From a virus: a DNA stretch of 20,222 nt. The DNA is taken from IMG/VR virus record IMGVR_UViG_3300036820_000621, positions 1 through 20,222 of that record. One strand, given 5' to 3'. Position numbers and translations under genes: made by a program. The notes below the pieces were generated by a model, which searched no databases, was not told where the DNA came from, and saw nothing but the letters and a program-made list of their open reading frames with translations. Positions 11,795 through 18,943 of this stretch are shown one piece after another (the stretch's first letter is position 1; the number at the start of each line of letters is the position of its first letter).

Positions 11795-14182
11795 TTATTG
11801 AGGCCGTCTGCGTTGACGCTCCACGATTGACCGCTGTGCATCGCTCACGGCAGAGGCGTGAGTCATCGCTAGAGCACGGGTGAAGTTCGCCCGTGTCAAG
11901 GCGGGGTCAGTGCCACGTGCGTCGATGTATCCAATGGAGGGTGCTGAGTGTAGGTCTTTGTTAGGAATAATCCGACCGTTAGACGGCGGAATGAATCTCT
12001 CCTTGCCGAGTTCGCCGACTTCGATTGGCAGTCCACCCGTAACGTCGCCGCCCGTGGCGAAGTGGCCGAAGATGCTCCCGGAGCCAAAGAGTTTGCCGCC
12101 GAACAGCGACGATGCCCAGTCCGAGTCATTAAGCATCCCGATGAGTCCGCCAGCACCCGCCGAGATAGCAGATGGGCCGCTTGTTACGTGGGCGCTGTAC
12201 TTGCCAAGAACCGAATCAATGGTAGAGAGACCGGGGACGACACCGCCTCCGCCACTGGGCATGTTGTCCACAAATACGTGGTAGCCATCTGCCTTTTTAT
12301 GTGTTGGAAGTCCGAGCAGTTTTGCTCCGAACCCCTCGGCGGTCTGGAGTCCGGTCTTTGCCAGCGACTGAGCGGAGTTCTCAAACACGCTCTTGAAGTT
12401 TGCTTTGTGGCCGGTCATTGCCTTCGCAATCTCGGTATTCAAACTGTCAATAGTGCGTGTAGCAATCTGCTGTAATTCCTGCTGAACGTCCTCCGCCTTT
12501 CTGATTAGTTCATCCCACACGGAATCAACCATGCCCGTCCATGTGGTGTTGAGGGTCTGCTGTGCGTCAGTAAGTGACTGAATCTGCGCTTTGCTCTGTA
12601 GGGCGGAAATCTGCTGTCGAAGCTGACTTTCTTTCGCTTCATTGTCTGTATTTCCGCCAAGCGCGGCGTTCATTGCGTCGTTCACTTCGAGCCCCTGTAG
12701 CTCCTTGTTAAGGTCGGCAAGCTGATTCTTGTATTCGAGCGCGTGTGCTACGGATTCATCCAATGCCGCTGCGTGCGGAGTAATTGCCCCTGTCGCGAGG
12801 TCTAGCTTGTCTTTTTCGACCTGAAGCTGAGCATTGAGCAGTGCTTGTGACTCTGCGGCCTTCTCGGTCGCGGCTGCGAGAACATCATCGCCGTCCTTGG
12901 AACGGTCAAGCCCACCTTCGGAATCGACTACGTAACCAGATGGAGCGGTAGGACCGTTAGCGACGGTATCGGAAAGTTTCTTTAGCTGGCCTTTCGCGCC
13001 GAAGTTTTTCAGTAGCTCGTCGCCAGCCTCTGATGCCTTTTGGAGAGCGGCAATATATTCCTTTGAGCCAACAGTGAAAGTGCTTGCTTCCTTCTGCCAG
13101 TAGAGGACTTCCTCGCCCAGACTGATTTGATGCAGAGCTTTGCGCTGGTCAATCTCCTGCTCCAACAACTGAAGACGGTTCGCGACTGCTTCCTTCGCGG
13201 CTGTGATGGCGTCTTGCTGCCCAGTAACGGTCGCATTGTCATGGCTCAGGCCAATGAAATCTGATTCCTGCCCGAGAGACGCACCGTAATTCGTGAGGGC
13301 GCTTATGCGAGGCTGAATAACGGAAGCCGCATATCCTCCGTTGGCTTGGTCAGCCACCATCTTTGCCTTAGCATCGGCCAATTGTGGCGCAACCCACGTC
13401 GATAGTTCCTTGTCGATGGCCGCTTTACGAGCGGCGTCTAACTGGTCTGTCGCATCGTCAATCTGTTTCTGTGTTGCGCCTTGCTTCTTCAACTCCTCAA
13501 GGTGTGCCCTGCCGTTTATGTCAATCTGTGAGAGGTTGTCCTGCAATCCCTGAGCGTGTTTCGTGACATCTGATGTGTCGGTAGACGATGCATTCAAGAG
13601 ACCCCATAAACCCGGCTCCTGAGCCTTCAATGTGTCCGCAATCTTCTTTACGTCATCAGTCAGCTTGGAGCCCAGCTTGTCAGCAGACTCAATCGCTTCA
13701 TCAATCGCAAGTTTCAAACCGTTGGTTGGCTTGTTCTCCAGCTTCGCGATTGCGTTCGCAATCTTGTCGTTGGTAACCTGCAATTCATCATTCGTGAGTT
13801 GCATCGAACCCTGAAGGCTCTGCCAATCATCGGCGTTTTTCCGGGCGGCTTCCTGCGACTTCTGTGCGAATTCGACAATCTTTTCGGTGACCTTAACGAC
13901 AGTGGTGATGAGCGCGAAGACGACAACGCCATCGAAAGCAAGATTCAATGCCTTCGATACGCCCGGTAGCGTGGAGATAACCCGTTGCAGGGAACGCGGG
14001 ATTCCTAATCCCATTTCCTCCGACAAGAGCCGCACAGAATCCTGCGACTGCTTCATCTCCGCACGCATTTGCGCGGTGTACTTCTTCGTAGCAGCCGTGG
14101 CATCGCCTAGAGCCTGTTTGAACTTGGCAGTATTGGCCTGAAGTTCAACGTAAATTTCTGCTACTTTTGCGCTATTTGGCAT
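11795..14182 (-). CDS. Phage tail tape measure protein
   Basis: A 795-residue tape measure protein, which sets tail length and is ejected at infection. The N-terminus has the family pattern (VAEIYVELQANTAKFKQAL, then KKYTAQMRAEM), a hydrophobic segment (about 85-105, VVVFALITTVVKV) and long helical coiled coils to about residue 620. The C-terminus has a Gly-rich hydrophobic part (AGAGGLIGML, FGSGSIFGHFATGGDV) and the common VGELGKERFIPP...GRIIPN motif. At about 1.5 angstrom per residue the length implies a tail near 120 nm. The ATG abuts the stop of the frameshifted chaperone frame (TAAATG), with AGGA upstream, so it is coupled to it. Confidence 0.9.
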   Translation of the reverse strand: MPNSAKVAEIYVELQANTAKFKQALGDATAATKKYTAQMRAEMKQSQDSVRLLSEEMGLGIPRSLQRVISTLPGVSKALNLAFDGVVVFALITTVVKVTEKIVEFAQKSQEAARKNADDWQSLQGSMQLTNDELQVTNDKIANAIAKLENKPTNGLKLAIDEAIESADKLGSKLTDDVKKIADTLKAQEPGLWGLLNASSTDTSDVTKHAQGLQDNLSQIDINGRAHLEELKKQGATQKQIDDATDQLDAARKAAIDKELSTWVAPQLADAKAKMVADQANGGYAASVIQPRISALTNYGASLGQESDFIGLSHDNATVTGQQDAITAAKEAVANRLQLLEQEIDQRKALHQISLGEEVLYWQKEASTFTVGSKEYIAALQKASEAGDELLKNFGAKGQLKKLSDTVANGPTAPSGYVVDSEGGLDRSKDGDDVLAAATEKAAESQALLNAQLQVEKDKLDLATGAITPHAAALDESVAHALEYKNQLADLNKELQGLEVNDAMNAALGGNTDNEAKESQLRQQISALQSKAQIQSLTDAQQTLNTTWTGMVDSVWDELIRKAEDVQQELQQIATRTIDSLNTEIAKAMTGHKANFKSVFENSAQSLAKTGLQTAEGFGAKLLGLPTHKKADGYHVFVDNMPSGGGGVVPGLSTIDSVLGKYSAHVTSGPSAISAGAGGLIGMLNDSDWASSLFGGKLFGSGSIFGHFATGGDVTGGLPIEVGELGKERFIPPSNGRIIPNKDLHSAPSIGYIDARGTDPALTRANFTRALAMTHASAVSDAQRSIVERQRRRPQ

Positions 14183-14587
14183 TTATTTCCTAATCGGTGT
14201 TGCGTTTGATGACATTTCCTGAATCAAACGAATCATTGCTTCCTCGTCGGATTCCACGCGGTTCCATCTGGACGGCATAAAGTCCGTCACTTGCGGTATC
14301 TTCTTCGGAGCGGCCATTGAAAAGCCGACGACATTGCGATTGATGAGAGCGAGTAAGAACTCCTGCCGCTCCTGCTCCATGCTGCGCCTCTTGCGGAGAG
14401 CAGCGAACAAGCGCGGCGTCAGGCTCATGAACTCATCGCGGGACAGGCTGAAATCGTATCTCGCTTCCGACCAAAGGCTCACCCACATTTGCTGTCGGGT
14501 TAGCTTTGGCCGCGAGTAGGGTTTTCGTCGGACTCTTTTTCTGGCTCCGTCTGAGCCAGCGCCCACGCTTCGAGAACTTTCCCCCAT
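14183..14587 (-). CDS. Tail assembly chaperone C-terminal extension (gpT-like, made by -1 frameshift)
   Basis: This frame overlaps the end of the upstream chaperone gene and is in the -1 register relative to it. The conserved part begins after the slip site: KLTRQQMWVSLWSEARYDFSLS, then RRSMEQERQEFLLALINRNVVGFS and VTDFMPSRW. These resemble lambda T-type extensions that bind the tape measure protein. The ATG at 14587 has no use as an independent start, because the first 20 or so residues are low-complexity Arg/Ser read across the other gene. The product is expected as a fusion of about 110 residues from the upstream frame plus 111 from this one (about 221 in all). Its stop abuts the tape measure ATG. 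Confidence 0.75.
   Translation of the reverse strand: MGESSRSVGAGSDGARKRVRRKPYSRPKLTRQQMWVSLWSEARYDFSLSRDEFMSLTPRLFAALRKRRSMEQERQEFLLALINRNVVGFSMAAPKKIPQVTDFMPSRWNRVESDEEAMIRLIQEMSSNATPIRK
14468..14524 (-). promoter_or_regulatory. Programmed -1 ribosomal frameshift signal
   Basis: On the minus strand the heptamer A-AAC-CCT (14524 to 14518) fits the X-XXY-YYZ slip rule in the chaperone reading frame. After a 5-nt spacer comes a long hairpin: 14512-14504 pairs with 14476-14468 (9 bp, one G-U), a C bulge at 14477, then CT (14503-14502) with AG (14479-14478), one mismatch, then ACCC (14500-14497) with GGGT (14484-14481), leaving a 12-nt loop. The zero-frame stop (14502-14500) lies inside the stem. 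Confidence 0.75.
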
Positions 14588-14847
14588 GCTTCGGGGAGAG
14601 ATTTCCGCGTGATGAGCGACTTCGCGTGCTCGAATGTCAACTCGGGGTGAGAAGTACGAGCGGTTGCAAAAAACATGGCGCGAACAAGTCCAACGGTCGG
14701 CGTCGAAATATCACGGGAACGGAGTCCCGTGATTAGCGGACGGTCAACGATTTCCTCGGCATCGGCGATAGCGTTGAAGTCATAGACCAATTCGTAATCA
14801 ACACCAGACAGTTTCAGCTTCACTGAGGGTTTTTCAGGATGAGACAT
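14500..14847 (-). CDS. Tail assembly chaperone (gpG-like)
   Basis: A 115-residue protein opening MSHPEKPSVKLKLSGVDYELVYDFNAIADAEE, the pattern of phage tail assembly chaperones that keep the tape measure protein soluble during tail assembly. The rest is helical (VGLVRAMFFATARTSHPELTFEHAKSLI) with an acidic end (TEPEKESDENP). The ATG at 14847 has AAAGGA 5 nt upstream and was preferred over the in-frame GTG at 14862. Its last 88 nt overlap the gpT-like frame, and a slip site plus hairpin lie just before its stop. Most ribosomes should make this short form and a minority the long fusion. A U-run hairpin upstream (14874-14902) should reduce its mRNA relative to the tail tube. Confidence 0.8.
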   Translation of the reverse strand: MSHPEKPSVKLKLSGVDYELVYDFNAIADAEEIVDRPLITGLRSRDISTPTVGLVRAMFFATARTSHPELTFEHAKSLITRKSLPEAWGKVLEAWALAQTEPEKESDENPTRGQS

Positions 14848-14871
14848 TGGGGTCCTTTGCACTGTTTAGAT

Positions 14872-14904
14872 AAAAAGCGGACAGGGACAGCCCATCCGCT
14901 TTCC
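14872..14904 (-). terminator. Intrinsic terminator / attenuator after the tail tube gene
   Basis: Reading leftward: AAAGCGGA (14902-14895), GGG (14893-14891), a 4-nt CTGT loop, CCC (14886-14884), then TCCGCTTT (14881-14874) continuing into TTATC. That is an 8-bp stem extended by 3 bp across a small internal loop, followed by a T-run. It lies about 24 nt beyond the tail tube stop and 25 nt before the chaperone start. Since essential genes follow, it must leak or be antiterminated. Confidence 0.65.
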
Positions 14905-14926
14905 AATCAGCGAGGTTCTGAAGGGA

Positions 14927-15403
14927 TTAGCTACCGGCAGTGAACGTGACGGCAGTCGTAATCTGGATGGAGATTTTGTACGTCAGCAACTTCGTTGGGT
15001 CAATACCATCGGGAATCGGCTGCTCCAGAACGAATCCGGAGAAGGAGTACAAGTTGCCGGTAGTCGTTTGACCGAATTGCGTAATTACAGGGAACTGCAC
15101 CTTGAAGTCGTGTAGAACTGTCGAAGAGAACGCAGTCATGAGAGCAGCAAGGCCCGTGTCCGTGGACAGGTAGATTGCCGAAGCCTCGAATTTGCCGGGT
15201 TCAATGACTGTGGGCAAATATTGCTTTACGGTTGCTTCGCCGAGAGTGGGAGAAGACAAGCAGGTTGCATCTTCTGTTTGCAGCGTTGGCTGCGTCCACG
15301 AGATGCTTTTTACCTGCAAGATTGATGTGAACGTCTCGCCCTCACCGGGAGTTCCGATGGAGAGAATTACGCCACTGCCAGTTGCGCCAATTGTATTGGA
15401 CAT
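14927..15403 (-). CDS. Major tail (tube) protein
   Basis: A 158-residue tail tube subunit that polymerises into the rings of the siphovirus tail. Segments supporting this are ATGSGVILSIGTPGEGETFTS, VKSISWTQPTLQTEDATC, VKQYLPTVIEPGKFEASAIY (a typical tube-protein strand pair) and GNLYSFSGFVLEQPIPDG ahead of the final strands YKISIQIT. The fold family is that of lambda gpV/Hcp-like tubes (TTP). The ATG at 15403 has only a modest ribosome site (GAGG about 12 nt upstream), 20 nt after the DUF3168 gene. A terminator-like hairpin follows the stop. Confidence 0.85.
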   Translation of the reverse strand: MSNTIGATGSGVILSIGTPGEGETFTSILQVKSISWTQPTLQTEDATCLSSPTLGEATVKQYLPTVIEPGKFEASAIYLSTDTGLAALMTAFSSTVLHDFKVQFPVITQFGQTTTGNLYSFSGFVLEQPIPDGIDPTKLLTYKISIQITTAVTFTAGS

Positions 15404-15423
15404 ATATTTCGTGCCTCGCTAAT

Positions 15424-15825
15424 TTAAGTGGTTGTATCTGCGTAGTGCATGACTGCATGTACGGAGGTTTTTGAGATACGCGAACCGTCGTCAAAGCCAT
15501 CGACTAGGTTCACAATCTCTGTGAAGTAAACGACTGTCCCATCCGGGAGAGTCCCTTGGTATGCAGTCAAAGCAGCCTTGACCGCGAGAGCTAAGTTGCG
15601 TGCGTCTAAATATCGCTGCGCTAAACAATCGAAAACGACTCGCGTCATGGTTACGCCTGTTGGTGACGTGAGCGTGTAATCGCTCACGTCGGACGCGACT
15701 TGATAGGCGATGCACGGAAAATCGGAAAGCGTCTCAGGCGCGGGAATCGGCTGGATGCGATTACCGGCAATTCCGGCGATGGTCGAATCCGAGAGAAGGA
15801 GCGATACAAGTCCGTTGGTTATCAT
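15424..15825 (-). CDS. DUF3168-family tail terminator/completion protein
   Basis: A 133-residue protein with the family pattern: L-L-x-D at the start (VSLLLSDSTIAGIAGNRIQP), PCIAYQVASDVSDYTL, a strand with MTRVVFDCLAQRYLDARNLALAVKAAL, and a final region ending VHAVMHYAD. DUF3168 proteins sit at the end of the tail tube that joins the head and stop tube growth (like HK97 gp11 / lambda gpU). It starts 2 nt after the gp10-like gene ends and is followed by the tube gene, the usual order. Confidence 0.85.
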   Translation of the reverse strand: MITNGLVSLLLSDSTIAGIAGNRIQPIPAPETLSDFPCIAYQVASDVSDYTLTSPTGVTMTRVVFDCLAQRYLDARNLALAVKAALTAYQGTLPDGTVVYFTEIVNLVDGFDDGSRISKTSVHAVMHYADTTT

Positions 15826-15827
15826 CG

Positions 15828-16295
15828 CTACCCCTCTGAGTCAGCAGTGCCGTTAAGACCCTCGGCGAGCCGCGCTACGAAGGCATCCACCGCTGCCTCT
15901 CCTGCCTCATCAACCGATGCGGCCATAAAGTGCTTGCCCGGAATCTGTCTGACCTTTTTCCCGTTGTGCAGTGTCAGCATCCATCCGTTTTCCTGCCAGC
16001 GTGCGACATGGGCAGCAATGTCAGTCGGGCCCACACGGAGTCGTGCGCCAGTCGTGGAAGTAACAGTCACCTGTGTATGCAGGTCTTCACGGAGAATCCC
16101 CGGTGGGAGCGAATCTTCGTCGGGGGTCGGCTCGTCTGTCCGTTCCGGGCAAAGAGCCTTCATCGAAGCGAGGAGTACGTCGCCGCCAGCTTGCAAAGCG
16201 TCTTTCATAATTCGGCCAGCGACTTTCGTTGGCAGCGCGGTCAGCATCGCATCGAACTGCGAAGTGTCGATTTTTAGCGAGATGTCGTCAGGCAT
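15828..16295 (-). CDS. HK97 gp10-like head-tail connector protein
   Basis: A 155-residue protein resembling HK97 gp10. It has a short beta start (ISLKIDTSQFDAML), a helix (AGRIMKDALQAGGDVLLASMKALCP), an acidic loop, then LREDLHTQVTVTSTTGARLRVGPTDIAAHVARWQENG and PGKHFMAASVDEAGEAAVDAFVARL. The pattern 'V-G-P...A...V/E-x-G...PFL-x-A' is characteristic. The role is assembly of the head-tail joining region. The ATG overlaps the adaptor stop by 1 nt (TAATG), so translation is coupled. Confidence 0.85.
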   Translation of the reverse strand: MPDDISLKIDTSQFDAMLTALPTKVAGRIMKDALQAGGDVLLASMKALCPERTDEPTPDEDSLPPGILREDLHTQVTVTSTTGARLRVGPTDIAAHVARWQENGWMLTLHNGKKVRQIPGKHFMAASVDEAGEAAVDAFVARLAEGLNGTADSEG

Positions 16296-16663
16296 TAGTT
16301 GTCGTCGCTGTCTATCGCCATCGTGAAAAGCTTCACAACGCGATTACGGCGAAGCGCATTGTCCACGGCCTGAACGATGTATGTGTTGTCTTGGAAAAGA
16401 ACGCGCATACCCGGTTGCAAGTCAACCGAGCTACCCGGCCAACGGAGCGTGAACACGTCCGTCGATTGTGCGGCTATTGCTCCGTCCTGAACGAGTTCTT
16501 TGTAGGCACTGCCGGTCGTGCTCTCAATCTGTGCCCGAGTCGTCAGGATGGTTGTCCATGTCGATATAGGCTGACCGGCAGAGTCACGTGTCGAACTTGG
16601 CGACTGGACAGTGACGATGTGACGGAGTGAGCCAGCGGGTAAAAAGAGAGGGTCAAACGGCAT
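16295..16663 (-). CDS. Head-tail adaptor (phage_H_T_join family)
   Basis: A 122-residue beta-barrel protein of the SPP1 gp16 / phage head-tail joining type. LFLPAGSLRHIVTVQSPSSTRDSAGQPI is the family's opening strand pair (rightward barrel with D-x-x-G-Q). Next come TRAQIESTTGSAYKEL, and the conserved RVLFQDNTYIVQAVDN followed by RVVKLFTM. It docks on the connector and closes the portal channel. Both ends overlap neighbouring genes by 1 nt, within a block of coupled connector genes. Confidence 0.85.
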   Translation of the reverse strand: MPFDPLFLPAGSLRHIVTVQSPSSTRDSAGQPISTWTTILTTRAQIESTTGSAYKELVQDGAIAAQSTDVFTLRWPGSSVDLQPGMRVLFQDNTYIVQAVDNALRRNRVVKLFTMAIDSDDN

Positions 16664-17538
16664 TAAACGATGCTTTCGTAATCTAAAACGGCGCTGACCT
16701 TGTACATATCGAGCAAAGCAGTGACGCCGAATGGAATCTCGCTCAGCCTGTTAATGCCAGCCGACTCGCGGTTGATGTACCAGTGCGATACAAGCAAGAG
16801 CATTGCTTGTGTAATCGCTTGCGGAAATGTCGTCCCCGCCCAATACGTGAGTGTCAACGTCTGATTTGCGTATTCCGATGGAACGGACAGAACTCCATCC
16901 GTCAGCGTGTAACCCGTAACAGGGGCACCCATGGCGTCTAGGAAGCTAGAAATTGCCGTCATTGGCGATTGTTGCGGCGTGTACGTCAGCACGGGAGGAG
17001 ACGACGTTACATTGAATAGCTCTGTGAACTGCTGGACGTAGCTGCCAGACGTGTAGTTCACTGCCACGGAGCCGGGGACATACAGGGTGTCGAGAGGCCA
17101 GAAGATTCCGGGCGACGGCACAATCCGTGCCGGTGTTGAATTCAAGTCCGAGACATAATCAGATGAGTCGAGCGTCTGCTGAGTTCCGCTCAAATCCAGA
17201 TACGTGATGCTGTCGATGCTGATGCACGTCGGCTTCGGCACAGCGATTGTCATGCCGTTCCAGATGCCAGCGTAGTAATACCAGTCACGACGGAGAGCGG
17301 GATTGATTGTCCCGCTGTACAGATAAGTCGGAAAGTGGTCAAGCGTCAGTTGCCACGACTGATTAAAGAATGAACGTCGCGTGTACTTCTCTGCGTACTG
17401 TCGAGCAGCAACGCCGAGAGCAGCGATGAGGGTGTCGTCGTCTGTGAAACTGGCATCGACGACGCACTGCTGCTTTAGTTGAGCTAGTGTTAGCGGCTCA
17501 GCAATCGGCTGTGCTGTCTGATGTACGTTTAAGAACAT
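16663..17538 (-). CDS. Head-tail connector gp6-like protein with an inserted domain
   Basis: A 291-residue protein. The N-terminus (LTLAQLKQQCVVDASFTDDDTLIAALGVAARQYAEKYTRRSF) and C-terminus (FPQAITQAMLLLVSHWYINRE...GVTALLDMYK) match HK97 gp6-type connectors that form a ring under the portal. Family members are usually near 100-200 residues. Here about 70 extra residues (about 167-236) lie between VNYTSGSY and the C-terminal helices, and they end in a second strand of similar type (LTLTYWAGTTFP). The ATG at 17538 has AGGGA about 10 nt upstream. It is the first gene after the capsid gene, separated by a hairpin. Confidence 0.8.
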   Translation of the reverse strand: MFLNVHQTAQPIAEPLTLAQLKQQCVVDASFTDDDTLIAALGVAARQYAEKYTRRSFFNQSWQLTLDHFPTYLYSGTINPALRRDWYYYAGIWNGMTIAVPKPTCISIDSITYLDLSGTQQTLDSSDYVSDLNSTPARIVPSPGIFWPLDTLYVPGSVAVNYTSGSYVQQFTELFNVTSSPPVLTYTPQQSPMTAISSFLDAMGAPVTGYTLTDGVLSVPSEYANQTLTLTYWAGTTFPQAITQAMLLLVSHWYINRESAGINRLSEIPFGVTALLDMYKVSAVLDYESIV

Positions 17539-17569
17539 GAGGGTGCGTTCCCTGCTTCAATGGGGGTGT

Positions 17570-17600
17570 GGAAGGGGGACAGAATGACCATCCCCATTCC
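17570..17600 (-). other. Hairpin directly after the capsid gene
   Basis: GGAA (17570-17573) pairs with TTCC (17597-17600) and GGGGA (17575-17579) with TCCCC (17591-17595), separated by one mismatch, with an 11-nt loop. It begins 6 nt past the capsid stop codon. There is no T-run on either side, so it looks more like a 3' mRNA stabiliser or processing site than a terminator. Confidence 0.4.
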
Positions 17601-17606
17601 GGTTGC

Positions 17607-18800
17607 TTACGAGTGAATTGTGATTGCGATAAGCGGTGGATTGCTTGTGTTCGGAGCAATCGCGATTCCACCCACACGGGCGAAGCCAACGAAGCCAACT
17701 TCGTAGGAAGCCATGTAACGCTCGTTCAAACGAATCACGGCGAGGCCGGGATTCTGTTGGCGAAAGCGATATGCCTTCTTGAAGTCGCCGTAGTAGACTG
17801 CGACGTTGCCAGCAGCCACGTTCGGCATCTGAGTGACAACCTTCACAGGCTTGCCGAGAATGGTTCCGGCGAAGCCTTGGTCGGCAGCGCCGTACCAAGG
17901 AAGGAACAGCGGACGACCGTTGCTGTCGGTCAGACCTGCGACGTAGCCGAGTGTGGCGGTGTTGAACGCCCACACAGCATTTGGCTGATATGCAGGGTCG
18001 AGCGTGCCAATCGCAGTCGCAAAGTCTGCGTACTTCAATGTGCCGGATGTGACAGACGTGAGGCCGTCAGTGTAGGACGACGCGAGAGAAACCACGTTGC
18101 CAGAATCACCATTGAAGATGAGGCTGGACGCACCACGGAAGAAACGCTGGGCGAAGCGGTCACGGACCCAAGATTCAATATCGAATCCAGAGTCGTTAAG
18201 CAGACCCACATCGACCTTGATTGCGCCTGTGGTGAATGTGTCCACCTGAAGCAGCTTGCTGGTCAAAGTTGGGTCAACTTCTGAAACGTCTGTACCAACG
18301 GTGACGGAGGTCAATCCGTTCGCGGTATCGTCGTCCAGTACGACCTTCATCGGGTCGCCGTTGTCTGTCTTTACAACGTCAACGATGTTGTAAAGTTCCC
18401 CGTAGCTCTTGAGCGCCTCAATGACCTGCGGGTCGAACGCTTGGGGAATTGCGACAGCGCCAGCACCACCAGTGACGGTAAGGTCACGAGTCTCGATTTC
18501 GCCGGTCGCAAGAAACTTGCGGAAGGCTTTCTTCTGACGAGCATTGCGGACCTCAGCGCGTTCCTCGGGGTCATTCGACTCACCGGGATTTGGACGCGAA
18601 GGAACGATTGCACGCTGTTCGGCGTTGTACTTCTCAACGGCGTCAAGACGTGCGATGTCGCCGTCAATTACCGTCACATCGGCAAGCATCGCGTCAAACT
18701 GCGAACGCTGCTCAGCCGTTACTTCTGCGCCCTGCACCAAGGCGGTAGCATCCGCCATGACTTTATTGCGCTTTTCGCGCAGTTCTTTAAGGGTAGGCAT
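17607..18800 (-). CDS. HK97-fold major capsid protein
   Basis: A 397-residue capsid precursor. Residues 1-65 (MPTLKELREKRNKVMADATALVQ...) form the helical delta domain that replaces a separate scaffold, followed by a linker with RKAFRKFLATGE. The mature HK97 fold starts around residue 105-115 (VTGGAGAVAIPQAFDPQVIEALKSYGELYNIVDVV) and contains VDPTLTSKLLQVDTFTTGAIKVDVGLLNDSGFDIESWVRDRFAQRFF and LGKPVKVVTQMPN...VYYGDFKKAYRFR. Phage S78 protease would remove the delta domain. The ATG has AAGGA 10 nt upstream. The gene follows the protease by 143 nt, the largest gap in the head module; that gap holds only a weak hairpin (18841-18859). A hairpin follows the stop. Confidence 0.95.
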   Translation of the reverse strand: MPTLKELREKRNKVMADATALVQGAEVTAEQRSQFDAMLADVTVIDGDIARLDAVEKYNAEQRAIVPSRPNPGESNDPEERAEVRNARQKKAFRKFLATGEIETRDLTVTGGAGAVAIPQAFDPQVIEALKSYGELYNIVDVVKTDNGDPMKVVLDDDTANGLTSVTVGTDVSEVDPTLTSKLLQVDTFTTGAIKVDVGLLNDSGFDIESWVRDRFAQRFFRGASSLIFNGDSGNVVSLASSYTDGLTSVTSGTLKYADFATAIGTLDPAYQPNAVWAFNTATLGYVAGLTDSNGRPLFLPWYGAADQGFAGTILGKPVKVVTQMPNVAAGNVAVYYGDFKKAYRFRQQNPGLAVIRLNERYMASYEVGFVGFARVGGIAIAPNTSNPPLIAITIHS

Positions 18801-18943
18801 TTAATTTATTTCCTTTTTGTGTTGAGTTGTTGCAGGACAGCACTCCACGGCGTGTGGTGCTTCACAGCGGCAACGCGGACGAATGCGATTGAACGCAGGA
18901 GATGAACTCCGCATCCGATTTGCGTGAAACTAAATTCGGGTTG

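Noticed and set aside
14848-14862. GTG start five codons upstream in the chaperone gene
   Set aside because: It would overlap the AAAGGA ribosome site that is well placed for the ATG at 14847.
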